Part shown: positions 53,001 to 62,406 of the stretch, piece by piece | Layout: every line of letters starts with the position of its first letter | How positions within the stretch are numbered: the stretch's first letter is position 1 | NCBI RefSeq assembly: GCF_014268805.2 | Contig: NZ_JABWRF020000005.1 | Location: 166,020-230,019, forward strand | DNA length: 64,000 nucleotides | Direction of reading: 5' to 3' | DNA from: Pseudomonas farsensis | GTDB taxonomy: Bacteria; Pseudomonadota; Gammaproteobacteria; Pseudomonadales; Pseudomonadaceae | The notes under the pieces: model-generated | Told to the model about the DNA's origin: nothing | Databases searched by the model: none | Seen by the model: the letters and a program-made list of their open reading frames with translations, nothing else | Position numbers and translations under genes: made by a program

Positions 53001-56000
53001 TAGCGTTTTAGTAAATGCTTGATGGTTGACGCCGAGTAGAGGGAGTGAATTGGCTTTTCTTCTATAAGCAGCAGGTCGCGTGCTTCGATGTAGAAGTCAA
53101 CGCCCTTTTTCAACTCGGTTGTCTCTGGCTTGCTAGTGTCGTACAGCAGCGTGACTAGCCAAGGGTCACCTCGAAGAGCGGCTGCATTGTCGACCACTAC
53201 AATCAGGCCGGGTTTGAAGTCCATGTTTTTCGCAAAGTTATCAGGGTTCCACTTGCCTTCCCTGTCGAAGCCATCAAGACGCATCAGCTCATTGCTTGTA
53301 CTCCACGCACCATCACTTTTCTGGAATGCGTAGCGCACGGAAAACTTGCGTTTCTGCTTCAGGGTTTTGGTGGCATCTTCTCCGTCCGGCAAGTCAGTGC
53401 TGCTACGTTCCACCCAGAAGACATAGCGACGCCCGGCAATGACCACCGGGCGTATGGCGTCGTAGTTGTCGGTGCTTTTGGAGAGTTCGTCGGTTGCAGC
53501 CAGCCCGACTTTCTGCCATTCGCTCCAGGCCAAGGGGCTCAACCGCTCCTTATTGTCGCGCATCCCCATGTCGAGAGTTCGCCAGTAATACTCGTAGGGC
53601 GTGGTATTGGTCTTGGCGATCAAGTGATAGGTGTCGCGCTTGGGGTCATGACCATCCAGATAACCGCTGACCACCTGCAGGTTGCTGACTCGCTCGAACT
53701 TGGTCAGATAGTTGAAAATGGCCGTTTGCAACAAAGCGGTGTCCATCCTGCCTTGGTTGAGCTCGGCCTCCAGCTCTTGAAATGCCACGCTCTTGTTGGG
53801 CCGGTTGGCGTAGTAGATGAGGTTGGCCGGGTGGTTGCGTTGGTCCCTGTCGCGCTTCCATGTAGCGTATAGCCCAAGTTTGCTCTGCCACTGCACTAGG
53901 CTGGCAGCTGAAGGTGTGGTTTCGTCGTACCCGGGCTCCAACTTTGCGTACAGTTGTGAAAGGTAATACTGCAGGCTGCTGATGGCCTGGTTGAGCAGCG
54001 TAGTGCTGACAGCGCTGCTGACACGGATATCGCACAAGCAATAGCTCGACAGGTCGTCCAGCGAGGTGAAGGTGGCCTCGGTGGTGGCTGTGCCAGTGGG
54101 CCAGTATGCGATGAGGTAACCAGCAAGCGCATCGCGCCAGTGTTCGCGGGTCTGCTTGTCGACGCATTCACGAAGCCCGTCATCGGCACCCGCCAGTAGC
54201 AATTGGCTGATGCTTTCGTACTCAAGGTAGGGCGCTGTTTCGTCTAGTTCGGTAAGGCCCAGTAGTGACGAGCATGCCAAGCCGGTTCTGCTGCTGAGTG
54301 TTTTCAGGCGAAGGATGAAGTCGATGTCGCTGATCGTGCAGGGCACGCAAGGGATACCGACTTCGCGCTTGACCGTATGAGGGCGTTCAGCCAGCGCTTC
54401 GAGGGTAAGTGGAGAAAACCGATAAGTAGGGAATTTTCTAGCTCGTGCTTTCCATTTTTCCGGAAAGTAAGCTCTTTTATATTGGTCCTGGGTTAGCAGG
54501 AGAGGCCCGGGGTATTTGATGGTGAAGTCTGCCAGTTTATCGATAAAGTCTTGAGTGCCTTCGTTGGCGTAACGGTAGGCGCCTGCCGGACGAACGACGA
54601 ACAAAGCAAACAGATAGGAGAGGTCATATTCATTGTACTTACTGAGCCCTGCTTCGGACAATGTTTCCAGGAAGTCGTTAAATGTCGGCCTGTTATCCTC
54701 GACCCATTGTTTGGTCGGAACGCAGGGGCAGGCATCCCTGACTTCGCTTTCGTCCCAGTCAATCAACACCGCTAATGCTTTGGCCGCCTCTGCCACTTTA
54801 GTTTCTGCCGTGCTGGCGCGATGCCTGGATAGAAAGTCGATGGCATCAGGTTCATCTGCGCCTGCTATCTTGCACCGCTCAACCCATTCGCCGAAGCGAC
54901 TGAGCTGATAACAAAGGTCCAGGTTCACATCGTCTAAGGAGCCCTTCTCCAAGTCGAACCACTCAGGATGGTCACAGAGTGCATGTATTGCACCCGGGCT
55001 CAAGCGTAACAGTATGCTCAATGCGCAGCGGCGCTCGAGCTTGAACCACAATTGGGTCGCTGTGCGCTTTGCTTCAGGCGTGCTGTTCACATCGGTAATT
55101 GCGCGGGCTGCCTCCAGAACGTTCTTTGCCCAGGTATCGGCCCAACGCAGGAGCGGCAGGGCATGTTGTGTGGTAAGCCCAGAACTCTTGGGTTGGGAGC
55201 CAAACACACTTACCAGCAATTGAGCAGCCAGTTCCTGCTGCCGGTTAGCCGTGCTCCTGGGCGAAAGCACTTCTTCGATGGCGTGAGACTGCTCTTTGAG
55301 GGTGTTCAGCAACTTGCTGTGCAGAGCCACTTCCGCGGACGGGACAGGTGCTAAGGCCTCCAACAATGCACTCGGTGCGATGCGCTGCTCGCGCAGCCAT
55401 TGATCGAGGTTGCTCAAGGCGACCAAGGTATCCAGCATATCCGTGGCTGCCTGATCGTCGATAACTGGGGTTCCGGCCAGCTGGGCCATCACGTCGCAAC
55501 CCGTGGTGGCCAGCAATGCCGCCAAAGCGCTGGCTTCCTGGGGGGAGCGTTTGAACAGCCGATGCAGGCGGCTTTGGCGGTATAGAGAGGACAGCAGCGG
55601 CAGTGATACAGAAAGTTCACTTGCCCCAAGCGCTTGCTTGGCTCGTGCCAGATAAGCCAGGGTTGTCTGTTCGTCTGCGCCCACTGCCTTGGCAAACGCG
55701 GGTAGCACTTTGAATTGGCCGTCGGCACCATCGGCTGGATCGAGCGTTCGGCCGTCGAGTATCAACGTGTCGAGCGTGTCGGGCCGGCCTGCCCCCGGGC
55801 CATCCAGCACCCGGTCTAGCATGGCGACCTGATCGCCAACGCCATATGGGCAGATCTCGCACACCAGGGCGCTGAACTGTTCGGCGCTGATGCCATAGGT
55901 TTCGTTCAGGTAGCGATACACCCCAAAGGCGCGCAGGGCGGCAGGCGTCAGATGCCAGTCCTTGAACAACTTGACTTGTCCTATGGCACCCAGGATCGAC

Positions 56001-56983
56001 ATCAGCAAATGATCCACAACGCTGAAAGGCAACCCGAGTTCCCTTTGCAGGTGGATCATCTGGTACATGCGTGACAAACAGTCGTAATCGATCATGTCGA
56101 ACTGCGCCTTGATGCCGGCCCCTGTGTTCGCATCTTTGATCGCCAGGCGTGTCTTTCTCCGCGCATTGATGTAGGCCGCACCGTTGTGGAACCTGCTGAT
56201 GGTCGGGGCGTTTGCGGGGCGATAGGCGCGGGCATCGTGCACGAGGGTGTTGGCGGACTTCGCGTTGTCATCGACCCCAGCCACGGTAAGCATCTCCAGC
56301 ACCTGCTCTAAGCTAAGGCCGGTTCGCTGGCAGAAGGTTTCGACGTCCAGTAGTGCGGCTTTCGCGGCTTCGGCGTCGAGATCGTCCATGCCATACCATT
56401 TGCGCCACTGATCGCCAGTAAGACGCAGTGCTTTTTCCTCCAGCAGCAGTGCCTGTAGCGCCGGGCCGAAGCCGCTGGCGTTGCGCATGGTCTGGCGCAG
56501 CTCATCGGTTCGCAGGTTCTGGTAACAGAAACCGGGGTAGCTGTACGTTGCCTTCTGCAGCAATTCGAAGTGCGGGATCTTCCTGTGCCTGAGCAGTGCC
56601 TTGATCTGTTCGTGGGCATAGTTATACGGCAGGTTGGCATGCTGACCGGCGTTCGCCAGCACCTCGGGCAAATAGGCCGTGGCGCCTGCGCGAGCCTGGG
56701 CATTGCGTGCGAGGCTGCGGATGGCCAGGGCCAATGCGCTGGCCGGTTGCTCCAGCTGCGCGGGGTCGAGCAGCAGTTCGCCGATGTCCGGCCGGCGTTG
56801 CGCCAGTAACTGGCGGGCGCTGGAGGTGCTGGTTTGCTCCAGCTCCAGGGCCTGCTGGTACAACGCATGCAGGTAGGCGATGGGCCCGGTGTTCGACTCA
56901 GGTGCATCGGGGTCACAGGGGTTGGCCAACTGTTCTGGGAACAGTTTGGCGTAGGTGTGGGCTTTGGCGGATTGTTTGCTCAT
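50090..56983 (-). CDS. Tc toxin complex subunit A (TcA-type insecticidal toxin)
   Basis: 2297 residues in one open frame, near the size of Photorhabdus TcdA-type subunits. The N-terminal part (about 1-330) resembles the VRP1/SpvA region. An ABC-toxin N-region (LGLYATWKRDRDQRNHPANL, about 1030-1060) leads into a neuraminidase-like domain (VVIAGRRYVFWVERSS, about 1180). The pore helices and TcB-binding region fill about 1790-2285 (IKMVDFTIRMQKEAISAIQA; YPGHYLRQLKYVSVTLV; GRYLPFEGTGAISQWTLEIL). TcA pentamers bind cells and inject the TcB-TcC cocoon, but neither TcB nor TcC is in the window. There is no signal peptide. GGGAG precedes the ATG. Base composition is visibly more AT-rich than neighbours in its middle, suggesting transfer. 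Confidence 0.93.
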   Translation of the reverse strand: MSKQSAKAHTYAKLFPEQLANPCDPDAPESNTGPIAYLHALYQQALELEQTSTSSARQLLAQRRPDIGELLLDPAQLEQPASALALAIRSLARNAQARAGATAYLPEVLANAGQHANLPYNYAHEQIKALLRHRKIPHFELLQKATYSYPGFCYQNLRTDELRQTMRNASGFGPALQALLLEEKALRLTGDQWRKWYGMDDLDAEAAKAALLDVETFCQRTGLSLEQVLEMLTVAGVDDNAKSANTLVHDARAYRPANAPTISRFHNGAAYINARRKTRLAIKDANTGAGIKAQFDMIDYDCLSRMYQMIHLQRELGLPFSVVDHLLMSILGAIGQVKLFKDWHLTPAALRAFGVYRYLNETYGISAEQFSALVCEICPYGVGDQVAMLDRVLDGPGAGRPDTLDTLILDGRTLDPADGADGQFKVLPAFAKAVGADEQTTLAYLARAKQALGASELSVSLPLLSSLYRQSRLHRLFKRSPQEASALAALLATTGCDVMAQLAGTPVIDDQAATDMLDTLVALSNLDQWLREQRIAPSALLEALAPVPSAEVALHSKLLNTLKEQSHAIEEVLSPRSTANRQQELAAQLLVSVFGSQPKSSGLTTQHALPLLRWADTWAKNVLEAARAITDVNSTPEAKRTATQLWFKLERRCALSILLRLSPGAIHALCDHPEWFDLEKGSLDDVNLDLCYQLSRFGEWVERCKIAGADEPDAIDFLSRHRASTAETKVAEAAKALAVLIDWDESEVRDACPCVPTKQWVEDNRPTFNDFLETLSEAGLSKYNEYDLSYLFALFVVRPAGAYRYANEGTQDFIDKLADFTIKYPGPLLLTQDQYKRAYFPEKWKARARKFPTYRFSPLTLEALAERPHTVKREVGIPCVPCTISDIDFILRLKTLSSRTGLACSSLLGLTELDETAPYLEYESISQLLLAGADDGLRECVDKQTREHWRDALAGYLIAYWPTGTATTEATFTSLDDLSSYCLCDIRVSSAVSTTLLNQAISSLQYYLSQLYAKLEPGYDETTPSAASLVQWQSKLGLYATWKRDRDQRNHPANLIYYANRPNKSVAFQELEAELNQGRMDTALLQTAIFNYLTKFERVSNLQVVSGYLDGHDPKRDTYHLIAKTNTTPYEYYWRTLDMGMRDNKERLSPLAWSEWQKVGLAATDELSKSTDNYDAIRPVVIAGRRYVFWVERSSTDLPDGEDATKTLKQKRKFSVRYAFQKSDGAWSTSNELMRLDGFDREGKWNPDNFAKNMDFKPGLIVVVDNAAALRGDPWLVTLLYDTSKPETTELKKGVDFYIEARDLLLIEEKPIHSLYSASTIKHLLKRYKNRSTLQHPYTGAPFSVSCEPSPPLQNTDILVDVKARVASDADNILAVTVNRSAKDKSGYSNYAQLAIYLANAPEAPLKSADYRLQDQGHNQAQIFELDIERDTGYILKLTMGKADSRVSLDYSVTVKALKTDELWAVSIASNTAQAQYLDLTKAKSLAPILNTEKLRLNTLFGKRLVARASQGVQRVLAWDTQTLQEPGLDAPASTVELDFHGANALYFRELFLHLPAMVAMRLTEQQQFEEAQDWYLRYLFNPYRIASDEAGRPAPWCTRPLSQVGTLSSTLHQGVDPISHVFVLARHYQQAIYLGFLENWLAQGDHYYRQLTLSTLNQAWLCYQQALKLLGPLPEGHNASRWTATTLASLDSNAFRTPLNRRVLELSKTLQNRLHNLRHGLTLDGKTLPPLDWSSEGQEAFDSSQGGVSNLPITYQDRKQPVPHYRFRQLLPSAKAAAQQLSDFGRHYMKLMEDESNTTLGAQLKEQDIKMVDFTIRMQKEAISAIQARKKALLLSRNKAAAQNDYLSHLIDVGRSPEEEAATGLTWSANSALLMSIPFELASGLTEAAVPTIYGMAIGGNNVSAPMARAAQALYATADAASMIADELQTQAGYNRRAAEWAFDKSQVEWDIKILDQQLDETNIELKASTIALAQCEQDRVNLKEAYVTMTTGFCIIPVYNWLVARQEHLYGAAYDAVRSLCLVVEAAWRYEIGDYRRTSFINTTAWRNNYKGMLVGESLLVNLQHMENEYLLKNERRLTIKKSFSLKAHAGEPAWANVFKKQNPPPASLVYSFAFSASDFDKNYPGHYLRQLKYVSVTLVLNTNASLDELCATLTQTGSTILLEADKDAARSLYPAKIGVSEIDQKEVDDAGKDHMRVMRNPSVNQQIALSSTVAEDGLGYDPGTWVYELMFHDGRYLPFEGTGAISQWTLEILGSEKLLADPTVIADIKLNMVYTAKAGDDDFRAHASKLRRSE

Positions 56984-57192
56984 ACGGATGTGCTCCCAGG
57001 TGAATGCAGATCGTCATTGCGATACGACACTGTTGGGAGTATTGGGAGAGCAGCGCGAGGGTGACAACTGGCAAAAGTATCAGGTCGATGCCTGAGCGGA
57101 ATCTGAAAGGCTGAGGTGGTGAGGGGCGACGCGTGTATGAATATCTCGCGCGACCCTCCTGGCGCGATACCCGCCTGCAAGAGCGTAGTGAG

Positions 57193-57209
57193 GGGCCGCA
57201 CAGCGGCCC
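57193..57209 (-). terminator. Short hairpin after the permease gene
   Basis: GGGCCGC pairs with GCGGCCC around a three-base loop, ten bases past the permease stop. No T-run follows, so it is a weak candidate terminator. The rest of the 235-base gap 56984-57218 should hold the toxin promoter; none is evident. Confidence 0.45.
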
Positions 57210-57218
57210 TACTTGAAT

Positions 57219-58625
57219 TTAGCCATTACGCACTGCGGTACGCGCATGATGCTTGCTGCGTACAAACTGGTAGGTCACCGCCAGCAGCACAAACCAGATC
57301 GGCGTCACCACCAGCGCCGAGCGGGTGTCGGCTTCCAGGCTCAGCAGCACCAGAATGCCGGCGAAGAACGCCAGGCACACGTAGCACATGAAGCGCCCGC
57401 CGGGCATCTTGTAGTTCGAGGCTTGATGCAGCGACGCGCGGTTTTTGCGGTAGCTCAGGTACGACAGCAGGATCAGCGTCCAGACGAACATGAACAGCAC
57501 CGCCGACACCGTGGTCACCAGGGTGAAGGCTTCGACCACATCAGGCACCAGGTAGATCAGCACCGCGCCCAGCAGCAGGCAGGTGCAGGAGAAGTACAGG
57601 CCGTTGGCCGGCACCGAGCGGCGCGAGAGTTTCTCGAACGCTTTGGGGGCATCGCCTTCCTGGGCCAGGCCGAACAGCATGCGGCTGGTGGAGAACACGC
57701 CGCTGTTGGCCGAGGACGCCGCCGAGGTGAGCACCACGAAGTTGATGATGCTGGCCGCTGCCGGCAGGCCGGCCAGCACGAACAGCTCGACGAACGGGCT
57801 CTTGCCCGGCACCACGTCGCGCCACGGCGTTACCGCCATGATTGCCAGCAAGGCCAGCACATAGAACACGATGATGCGGATCGGGATCGAGTTGATCGCC
57901 CGGGGCAGGGTGCGCTCCGGGTCCTTGGCTTCAGCGGCGGTGGTGCCCACCAGCTCGATGCCGACAAAGGCGAACACCGCAATCTGGAAGCCGGCGAAGA
58001 AGCCCATCATGCCGTGCGGGAACATGCCGTCGTCGTTCCACAGGTTGGCCACGCTCGCGGTGGCGCCGCCCGGCGACTGGAAGCCGGTGATGACCATGTA
58101 CAGGCCGGTAACCACCAGGCCCAGAATGGCGACGATCTTGATCAGCGCGAACCAGAACTCCAGTTCGCCGAACATCTTCACCGTCACTAGGTTCAGCGAC
58201 AGCAGCACCGCCACGCAGGTGAGCGCGGGTATCCACTGCGGCATGTCGGGGAACCAGAACTGCGAGTAGGCGGCGATTGCCACCACATCGGCGATACCGG
58301 TCACCACCCAGCAGAACCAGTAGGTCCAGCCGGTGAAATAGCCAGCCCAGGGGCCGAGCAGGTCGGCGGAGAAGTCGATGAACGACTTGTAGTTGAGGTT
58401 CGACAGCAGCAGTTCGCCCATGGCGCGCATGACGAAGAACAGCATGAAGCCGATGATCATGTAGACGAAGATGATCGACGGGCCGGCCAGGCTGATGGTC
58501 TTGCCCGAGCCCATGAACAGGCCGGTACCGATGGCGCCGCCGATGGCGATGAGCTGGATATGGCGGTTGGTCAGGTTGCGTTGCAGGTGCTGGTCGCCAG
58601 CCTGCGGTGAAGAGGGTTGGGTCAT
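57219..58625 (-). CDS. APC-family amino acid permease (CycA-like)
   Basis: 468 residues from the second of two close ATGs (MTQPSSPQAGDQHLQRNLTN), which has a GGAA at good spacing. Twelve membrane helices with the family signatures IQLIAIGGAIGTGLFMGSGK and FAFVGIELVGTTAAEAKDPE. It is closest to the D-serine/D-alanine/glycine transporter CycA, a proton symporter. A 43-bp copy of its codons for MFMFVWTLILLSYLS appears beyond the toxin gene at 49804. The specific substrate is inferred. Confidence 0.9.
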   Translation of the reverse strand: MTQPSSPQAGDQHLQRNLTNRHIQLIAIGGAIGTGLFMGSGKTISLAGPSIIFVYMIIGFMLFFVMRAMGELLLSNLNYKSFIDFSADLLGPWAGYFTGWTYWFCWVVTGIADVVAIAAYSQFWFPDMPQWIPALTCVAVLLSLNLVTVKMFGELEFWFALIKIVAILGLVVTGLYMVITGFQSPGGATASVANLWNDDGMFPHGMMGFFAGFQIAVFAFVGIELVGTTAAEAKDPERTLPRAINSIPIRIIVFYVLALLAIMAVTPWRDVVPGKSPFVELFVLAGLPAAASIINFVVLTSAASSANSGVFSTSRMLFGLAQEGDAPKAFEKLSRRSVPANGLYFSCTCLLLGAVLIYLVPDVVEAFTLVTTVSAVLFMFVWTLILLSYLSYRKNRASLHQASNYKMPGGRFMCYVCLAFFAGILVLLSLEADTRSALVVTPIWFVLLAVTYQFVRSKHHARTAVRNG

Positions 58626-58729
58626 TGGCTGCATTCCATTGAGTGTCAGTCTTCTTGTACGAGCTAGCCGATAAGGCTAACACGCCCGTTCCAGATAGGG
58701 GCGTGACAGATCGACACTGGTTTTGGGGT

Positions 58730-58841
58730 GTAGGAGCGGCCTTGTGTCGCGAAGGGCTGCGAAGCGGCCCCGGGATCTGAGCATCATGCACAATCGCTGG
58801 GGCCGCTGCGCGCCCCATCGCGGCACAAGGCCGCTCCTACA
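58730..58841. repeat. Paired REP palindrome
   Basis: The arms begin TGTAGGAGCGGCCTTGTGTC and end with its near complement. It lies between the PepSY gene and the permease on the same strand and probably separates the copper operon from the permease gene. Confidence 0.9.
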
Positions 58842-58852
58842 AGGGGAAGTGC

Positions 58853-60217
58853 TCAGGCGTTGGCAATCGCCCGGCGCCGCACAACCAGGCTGTCGGCCAC
58901 CCACATCACCAGCATCGACACCCCCACCAGCGGGAACAGCACACCCAGCACCAGCATCACCGCAACGGCAGTCTTCCAGCGCGGCAGGTCATGGCGCAGC
59001 GGCGGTACGCCCAAACCGCCCTGGGGCCTACGTTTCCACCACATCACCAGCCCGCTCACCGAACCCAGCAGGATCATCAGGCACACCAGCAGGATGATGA
59101 CCTGGTTCAGCGGGCCGAACAGCTTGCCCTCGTGCAGCATCACGCCAAGCTCGGTGGCCCGTGCCACCGGGCTGTAATGCTGCCAGCGCACATCGGCCAG
59201 CACCTTGCCGGTGTATTGGTCGACATGCAGGGTGGCATCGTTGCGCGGGTCGTCGGCGAACACGGCAATGGTGAACACCCCATCGGCACTGGTCGGCAGG
59301 ATGATGCTATAGCCGGGCTCGACCTGGCCACGGGTTGCCACATCCTCGACCTGCTGCAGGCTCACCTGAGGCGCTGCCGGGCCTTGGTCCATCACATGGT
59401 GGCCAGCGTGCTCGGCATGGGCGCCGGAGGCCGGCATCGGGGTGTTTTCCACCGCCCACGGCACGGTCTGGCGGTGGGCGTTGTTGAGGTCGCGCGCCGC
59501 TTTGTCAGACTTGGGCACGGCATTCCACATGGCCGCCGGAAAGCGGTTCCACAAATCGGCGTACTGCTTGCCCCACAGGCCAGTCCAGGTCATGCCGCTG
59601 AGCAGCATCAACAGCAACAGCGCCGAGCCCCAGAACCCGGTAACGGCGTGCAGGTCGCGCCACAGCACGCGCCCGCGGGCGCTGAAACGTGGCCACAGCA
59701 CACCTGCGCGGCTTCGCCCGCGCGGCCACCACAGGTACAGCCCCGACACCACCAGCACGATGCCCCAGCCTGCGGCCAGCTCCACCAGCCGGTCGCCGAC
59801 GGTACCGACCATCAGCTCGCCGTGCAGGGCGCGGGCGATGGCTTGCAGGTTCTGCTTGCCGTCCTGCTCGCCCAGCAACTGTGCGCTGTAGGGGTCGATG
59901 AAGACGTTGAGCTCGCGGCCTGCGTCATGCACCACGAACTGCGCGCTGCGCTCGGCGTTGACCGGTGGCAGGTACTGGCCGATATGCGCCTGTGGATAGG
60001 TTTCCTGCACCCTGGCCATCAGGGTGTCGGCGCTTTGCCGGTGCTCGCCGGCGTCGACCACCATCAGCTCGCGGTACAGCAGCGGGTCGAGCTGCGGCTT
60101 GAACAGGTAGATGATCCCGGTGAGCGCCAGCAGGATCATGAACGGTGCAACGAACAGCCCCGCGTAGAAGTGCCAGCGCCAGGCCAGGTTGTAGAACGAT
60201 ACCGCTGGTTTGCTCAT
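58853..60217 (-). CDS. PepSY-domain inner membrane protein
   Basis: 454 residues with four membrane helices (near 20-40, 150-170, 195-215 and 360-440) of the PepSY-associated TM family: WRWHFYAGLFVAPFMILLAL, FWGSALLLLMLLSGMTWTGL and ILLVCLMILLGSVSGLVMWW. His residues in the helices could bind haem, and relatives act as ferric or metal reductases beside TonB receptors. A His-rich loop (HAEHAGHHVMDQ) is present. It follows the OprC-like receptor after 54 bases, which suggests reduction or handling of copper or its chelates. Confidence 0.88.
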   Translation of the reverse strand: MSKPAVSFYNLAWRWHFYAGLFVAPFMILLALTGIIYLFKPQLDPLLYRELMVVDAGEHRQSADTLMARVQETYPQAHIGQYLPPVNAERSAQFVVHDAGRELNVFIDPYSAQLLGEQDGKQNLQAIARALHGELMVGTVGDRLVELAAGWGIVLVVSGLYLWWPRGRSRAGVLWPRFSARGRVLWRDLHAVTGFWGSALLLLMLLSGMTWTGLWGKQYADLWNRFPAAMWNAVPKSDKAARDLNNAHRQTVPWAVENTPMPASGAHAEHAGHHVMDQGPAAPQVSLQQVEDVATRGQVEPGYSIILPTSADGVFTIAVFADDPRNDATLHVDQYTGKVLADVRWQHYSPVARATELGVMLHEGKLFGPLNQVIILLVCLMILLGSVSGLVMWWKRRPQGGLGVPPLRHDLPRWKTAVAVMLVLGVLFPLVGVSMLVMWVADSLVVRRRAIANA

Positions 60218-60271
60218 GGAGCCTCCCGTGTTGCCAGCAGGGCGCGGTCAGGCCCGCGCCCCTTATTGTTG

Positions 60272-62338
60272 TCAGAAGCTGATGTCGACTTTGGTCCAGA
60301 AGGTCCGGCCAGGTTCGTTGACCGCGCGCGGGTCATCCGCCGGGTAACCGAACCCGGCGTTGCCGGCAAGGTTCAGGTGCTCGGCGTAGGCTTTGTCGAA
60401 CAGGTTGTCGACGCCGGCGCTGAGCTTGAGGTTGCGGTTGACCTTGTACGCGCCGTTCAGCGAGAACACGCCGAAACCACCGCTCTTCTGGTAGTCCTTG
60501 CCGACCACGTTGCCCTGGTTTTCAGCGATGCGGTTTTGCGCCGAGACCAGCCGCCACAGGCTGCCGACGCTCCAGTCGTCGCGGCTGTAGGTCAGGCCCA
60601 GGCGGCTTTCCAGCGGTGGCATCTGCGGCAGCGCCTTGCCGTCGCTGCTGTTCTTGCCCCAGGCGTAGGCCAGGGTAGCATCGGCCTTCCAGTGCTCGGT
60701 GAGCTTGTAGCCTGCGCCCAGTTCGCCGCCCATGATACGCGCGTCGACGTTTTGTGCCTGGGTGCTGCTCATGCCCATCATGCCGGTGCGATAGTCGAAC
60801 AGGATGTAATCGCGGATCTGCCCGACATACCCCGAGGCCCAGGCGTCCAGCCGTTCACCCTGGTACTGGATACCGAAGTCCAGCTGGGTAGTTTTCTCCG
60901 GCTTGATGCTGTCGAAGGCATTGGCCGAGCCTGCCGGGCCTTGGTCGGGGGAGAACAGCTCCCAGTAGTCAGGGAAGCGCTGGGCGTGGCCGAGGCCGAT
61001 GTAGGTGGTGGCCGAAAGCGCCGCCAGATCATGCTCGTAGCGCACGAAGCCGCTGGGCAGGGTGTCGGCGCGGGTGTTGCCTGAGGTGGCGCTGTCGCTA
61101 CGGAAGTCCTTGGCCGAGGCGCGGTCCAGACGGGCCCCGGTGATCAGCCGGTCAGCGCCGGTGGCGTACCAGGTGAGCTCGCTGAAGGCGCCGTAATTGT
61201 GGAAGTCGGCGTCCTTCTCCCAGGCTTTGTCCTTGTAGGTGTCGACGCCCATGGCGCTGCGTGCGCGGTGCTCGTTGGTCTGTGCGTCCATGCCGCTGAT
61301 CAGCTGCACGTCGGCCCAGCGCCAGGTGGCCTTGATGCGTGCGCCCAGGGTGCGGCGGTCGACGGCCGCGGCCATGGGCCCGGCCATCATGCCGGTGCCC
61401 GAGGGCGTACGCAGGCTGTAGTTGTCCATCACATGGTCGGCGTAGTTGTAGTAGACCTGCGCCTCGACCTTGTCGAGCACCTCGCCGAGGTTGGACTTTT
61501 CAAAGCGCAGGCCAAGGCTTTCGCGCTTGAACTGCGCACCATCCATGCCGCGCCCGGCATAGCGCGACTCGCCATCGCCCTTGCCTGCGGTCAGCTCCAG
61601 CAGGGTGTCGGCGTCTGGCGTCCAGCCAAGGCTGACGTCGCCGTTCCACTTGTCCCAGCGTGACGGCACGGTGTCGCCGTTGCCATCTTCGTAGTCGTCC
61701 GAGCGTGACTGGTTGCCGACGAAGCGCACATAACCCAGGCGGTTGCCGGCGGCAGCGTCGAGCACCTTGTCGAAACGGCCGTTGGAGCCGGCCATCAGGC
61801 TGGCATTGACCCGGCTGCCGAGGGCGCCGAACTGCTCCGGCTCACGCTCGAACAGTACCGTGCCGGCCGAGCCGCCGGGGCCCCAGATCACGCTTTGCGG
61901 GCCTTTGATCACGGTGAGGCGGTCGTAGGTTTCCGGCGAGATGTACGAGGTCGGCGCGTCCATGCGGTTGGGGCAGGCGCCGAGCATCAGGCCGCCGTTG
62001 GTGAGGATGTTCAGGCGCGAGCCGAACATGCCGCGCAGCACCGGGTCGCCGTTGGTGCCGCCGGCGCGGATCGCCGAAAAGCCGGGGATGGTCTTGAGGT
62101 AGTCGGCGCCGTCGCTGGCGGGCACCGGCTGGCGTGGGTCCTTGGGGTTGGTGACCACGGTCAGCGGCGAGCTGGGGGCGATGGCGGTGATGACCGTCGG
62201 GCTTAGCTCGGGGGCGTCGTGCTGGTGGCCCTCATGGCCGGTTTCGACGGCCAGGGCCAGGGGCGCGAGCAATGTGCCGCACAGCACGGCGATGCTGCCG
62301 CGCAGCGAAAGAGTGGGTGCAAAAGTACAGCTGGACAT
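60272..62338 (-). CDS. oprC: TonB-dependent copper receptor (OprC-like)
   Basis: 688 residues: signal peptide ending LALAVET, a His-rich N-terminus (GHEGHQHDAPE), plug domain (LKTIPGFSAIRAGGTNGDPV; LRGMFGSRLNILTNGGLMLG) and a 22-strand barrel ending in GRTFWTKVDISF with terminal Phe. The plug stretch GACPNRMDAPTSYISPE contains the Cys and Met residues that bind copper in OprC. It imports copper or copper complexes with TonB energy. It is co-directional with the PepSY gene downstream and the DUF2946/PCu(A)C genes upstream. Confidence 0.94.
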   Translation of the reverse strand: MSSCTFAPTLSLRGSIAVLCGTLLAPLALAVETGHEGHQHDAPELSPTVITAIAPSSPLTVVTNPKDPRQPVPASDGADYLKTIPGFSAIRAGGTNGDPVLRGMFGSRLNILTNGGLMLGACPNRMDAPTSYISPETYDRLTVIKGPQSVIWGPGGSAGTVLFEREPEQFGALGSRVNASLMAGSNGRFDKVLDAAAGNRLGYVRFVGNQSRSDDYEDGNGDTVPSRWDKWNGDVSLGWTPDADTLLELTAGKGDGESRYAGRGMDGAQFKRESLGLRFEKSNLGEVLDKVEAQVYYNYADHVMDNYSLRTPSGTGMMAGPMAAAVDRRTLGARIKATWRWADVQLISGMDAQTNEHRARSAMGVDTYKDKAWEKDADFHNYGAFSELTWYATGADRLITGARLDRASAKDFRSDSATSGNTRADTLPSGFVRYEHDLAALSATTYIGLGHAQRFPDYWELFSPDQGPAGSANAFDSIKPEKTTQLDFGIQYQGERLDAWASGYVGQIRDYILFDYRTGMMGMSSTQAQNVDARIMGGELGAGYKLTEHWKADATLAYAWGKNSSDGKALPQMPPLESRLGLTYSRDDWSVGSLWRLVSAQNRIAENQGNVVGKDYQKSGGFGVFSLNGAYKVNRNLKLSAGVDNLFDKAYAEHLNLAGNAGFGYPADDPRAVNEPGRTFWTKVDISF

Positions 62339-62406
62339 AGTGATTCCAGTCGATCAGGCAGATAAAAGCGCGAAGCCTTCGTGGCTACGTGCGTTTTGAG
62401 GTGTTG

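Noticed and set aside
57193..57209. Hairpin shared with 49964-49986 as evidence for a longer permease duplication
   Set aside because: Both are short GC-rich GGCCGC stems, but their order relative to the permease fragment is not collinear, so the likeness is probably chance.
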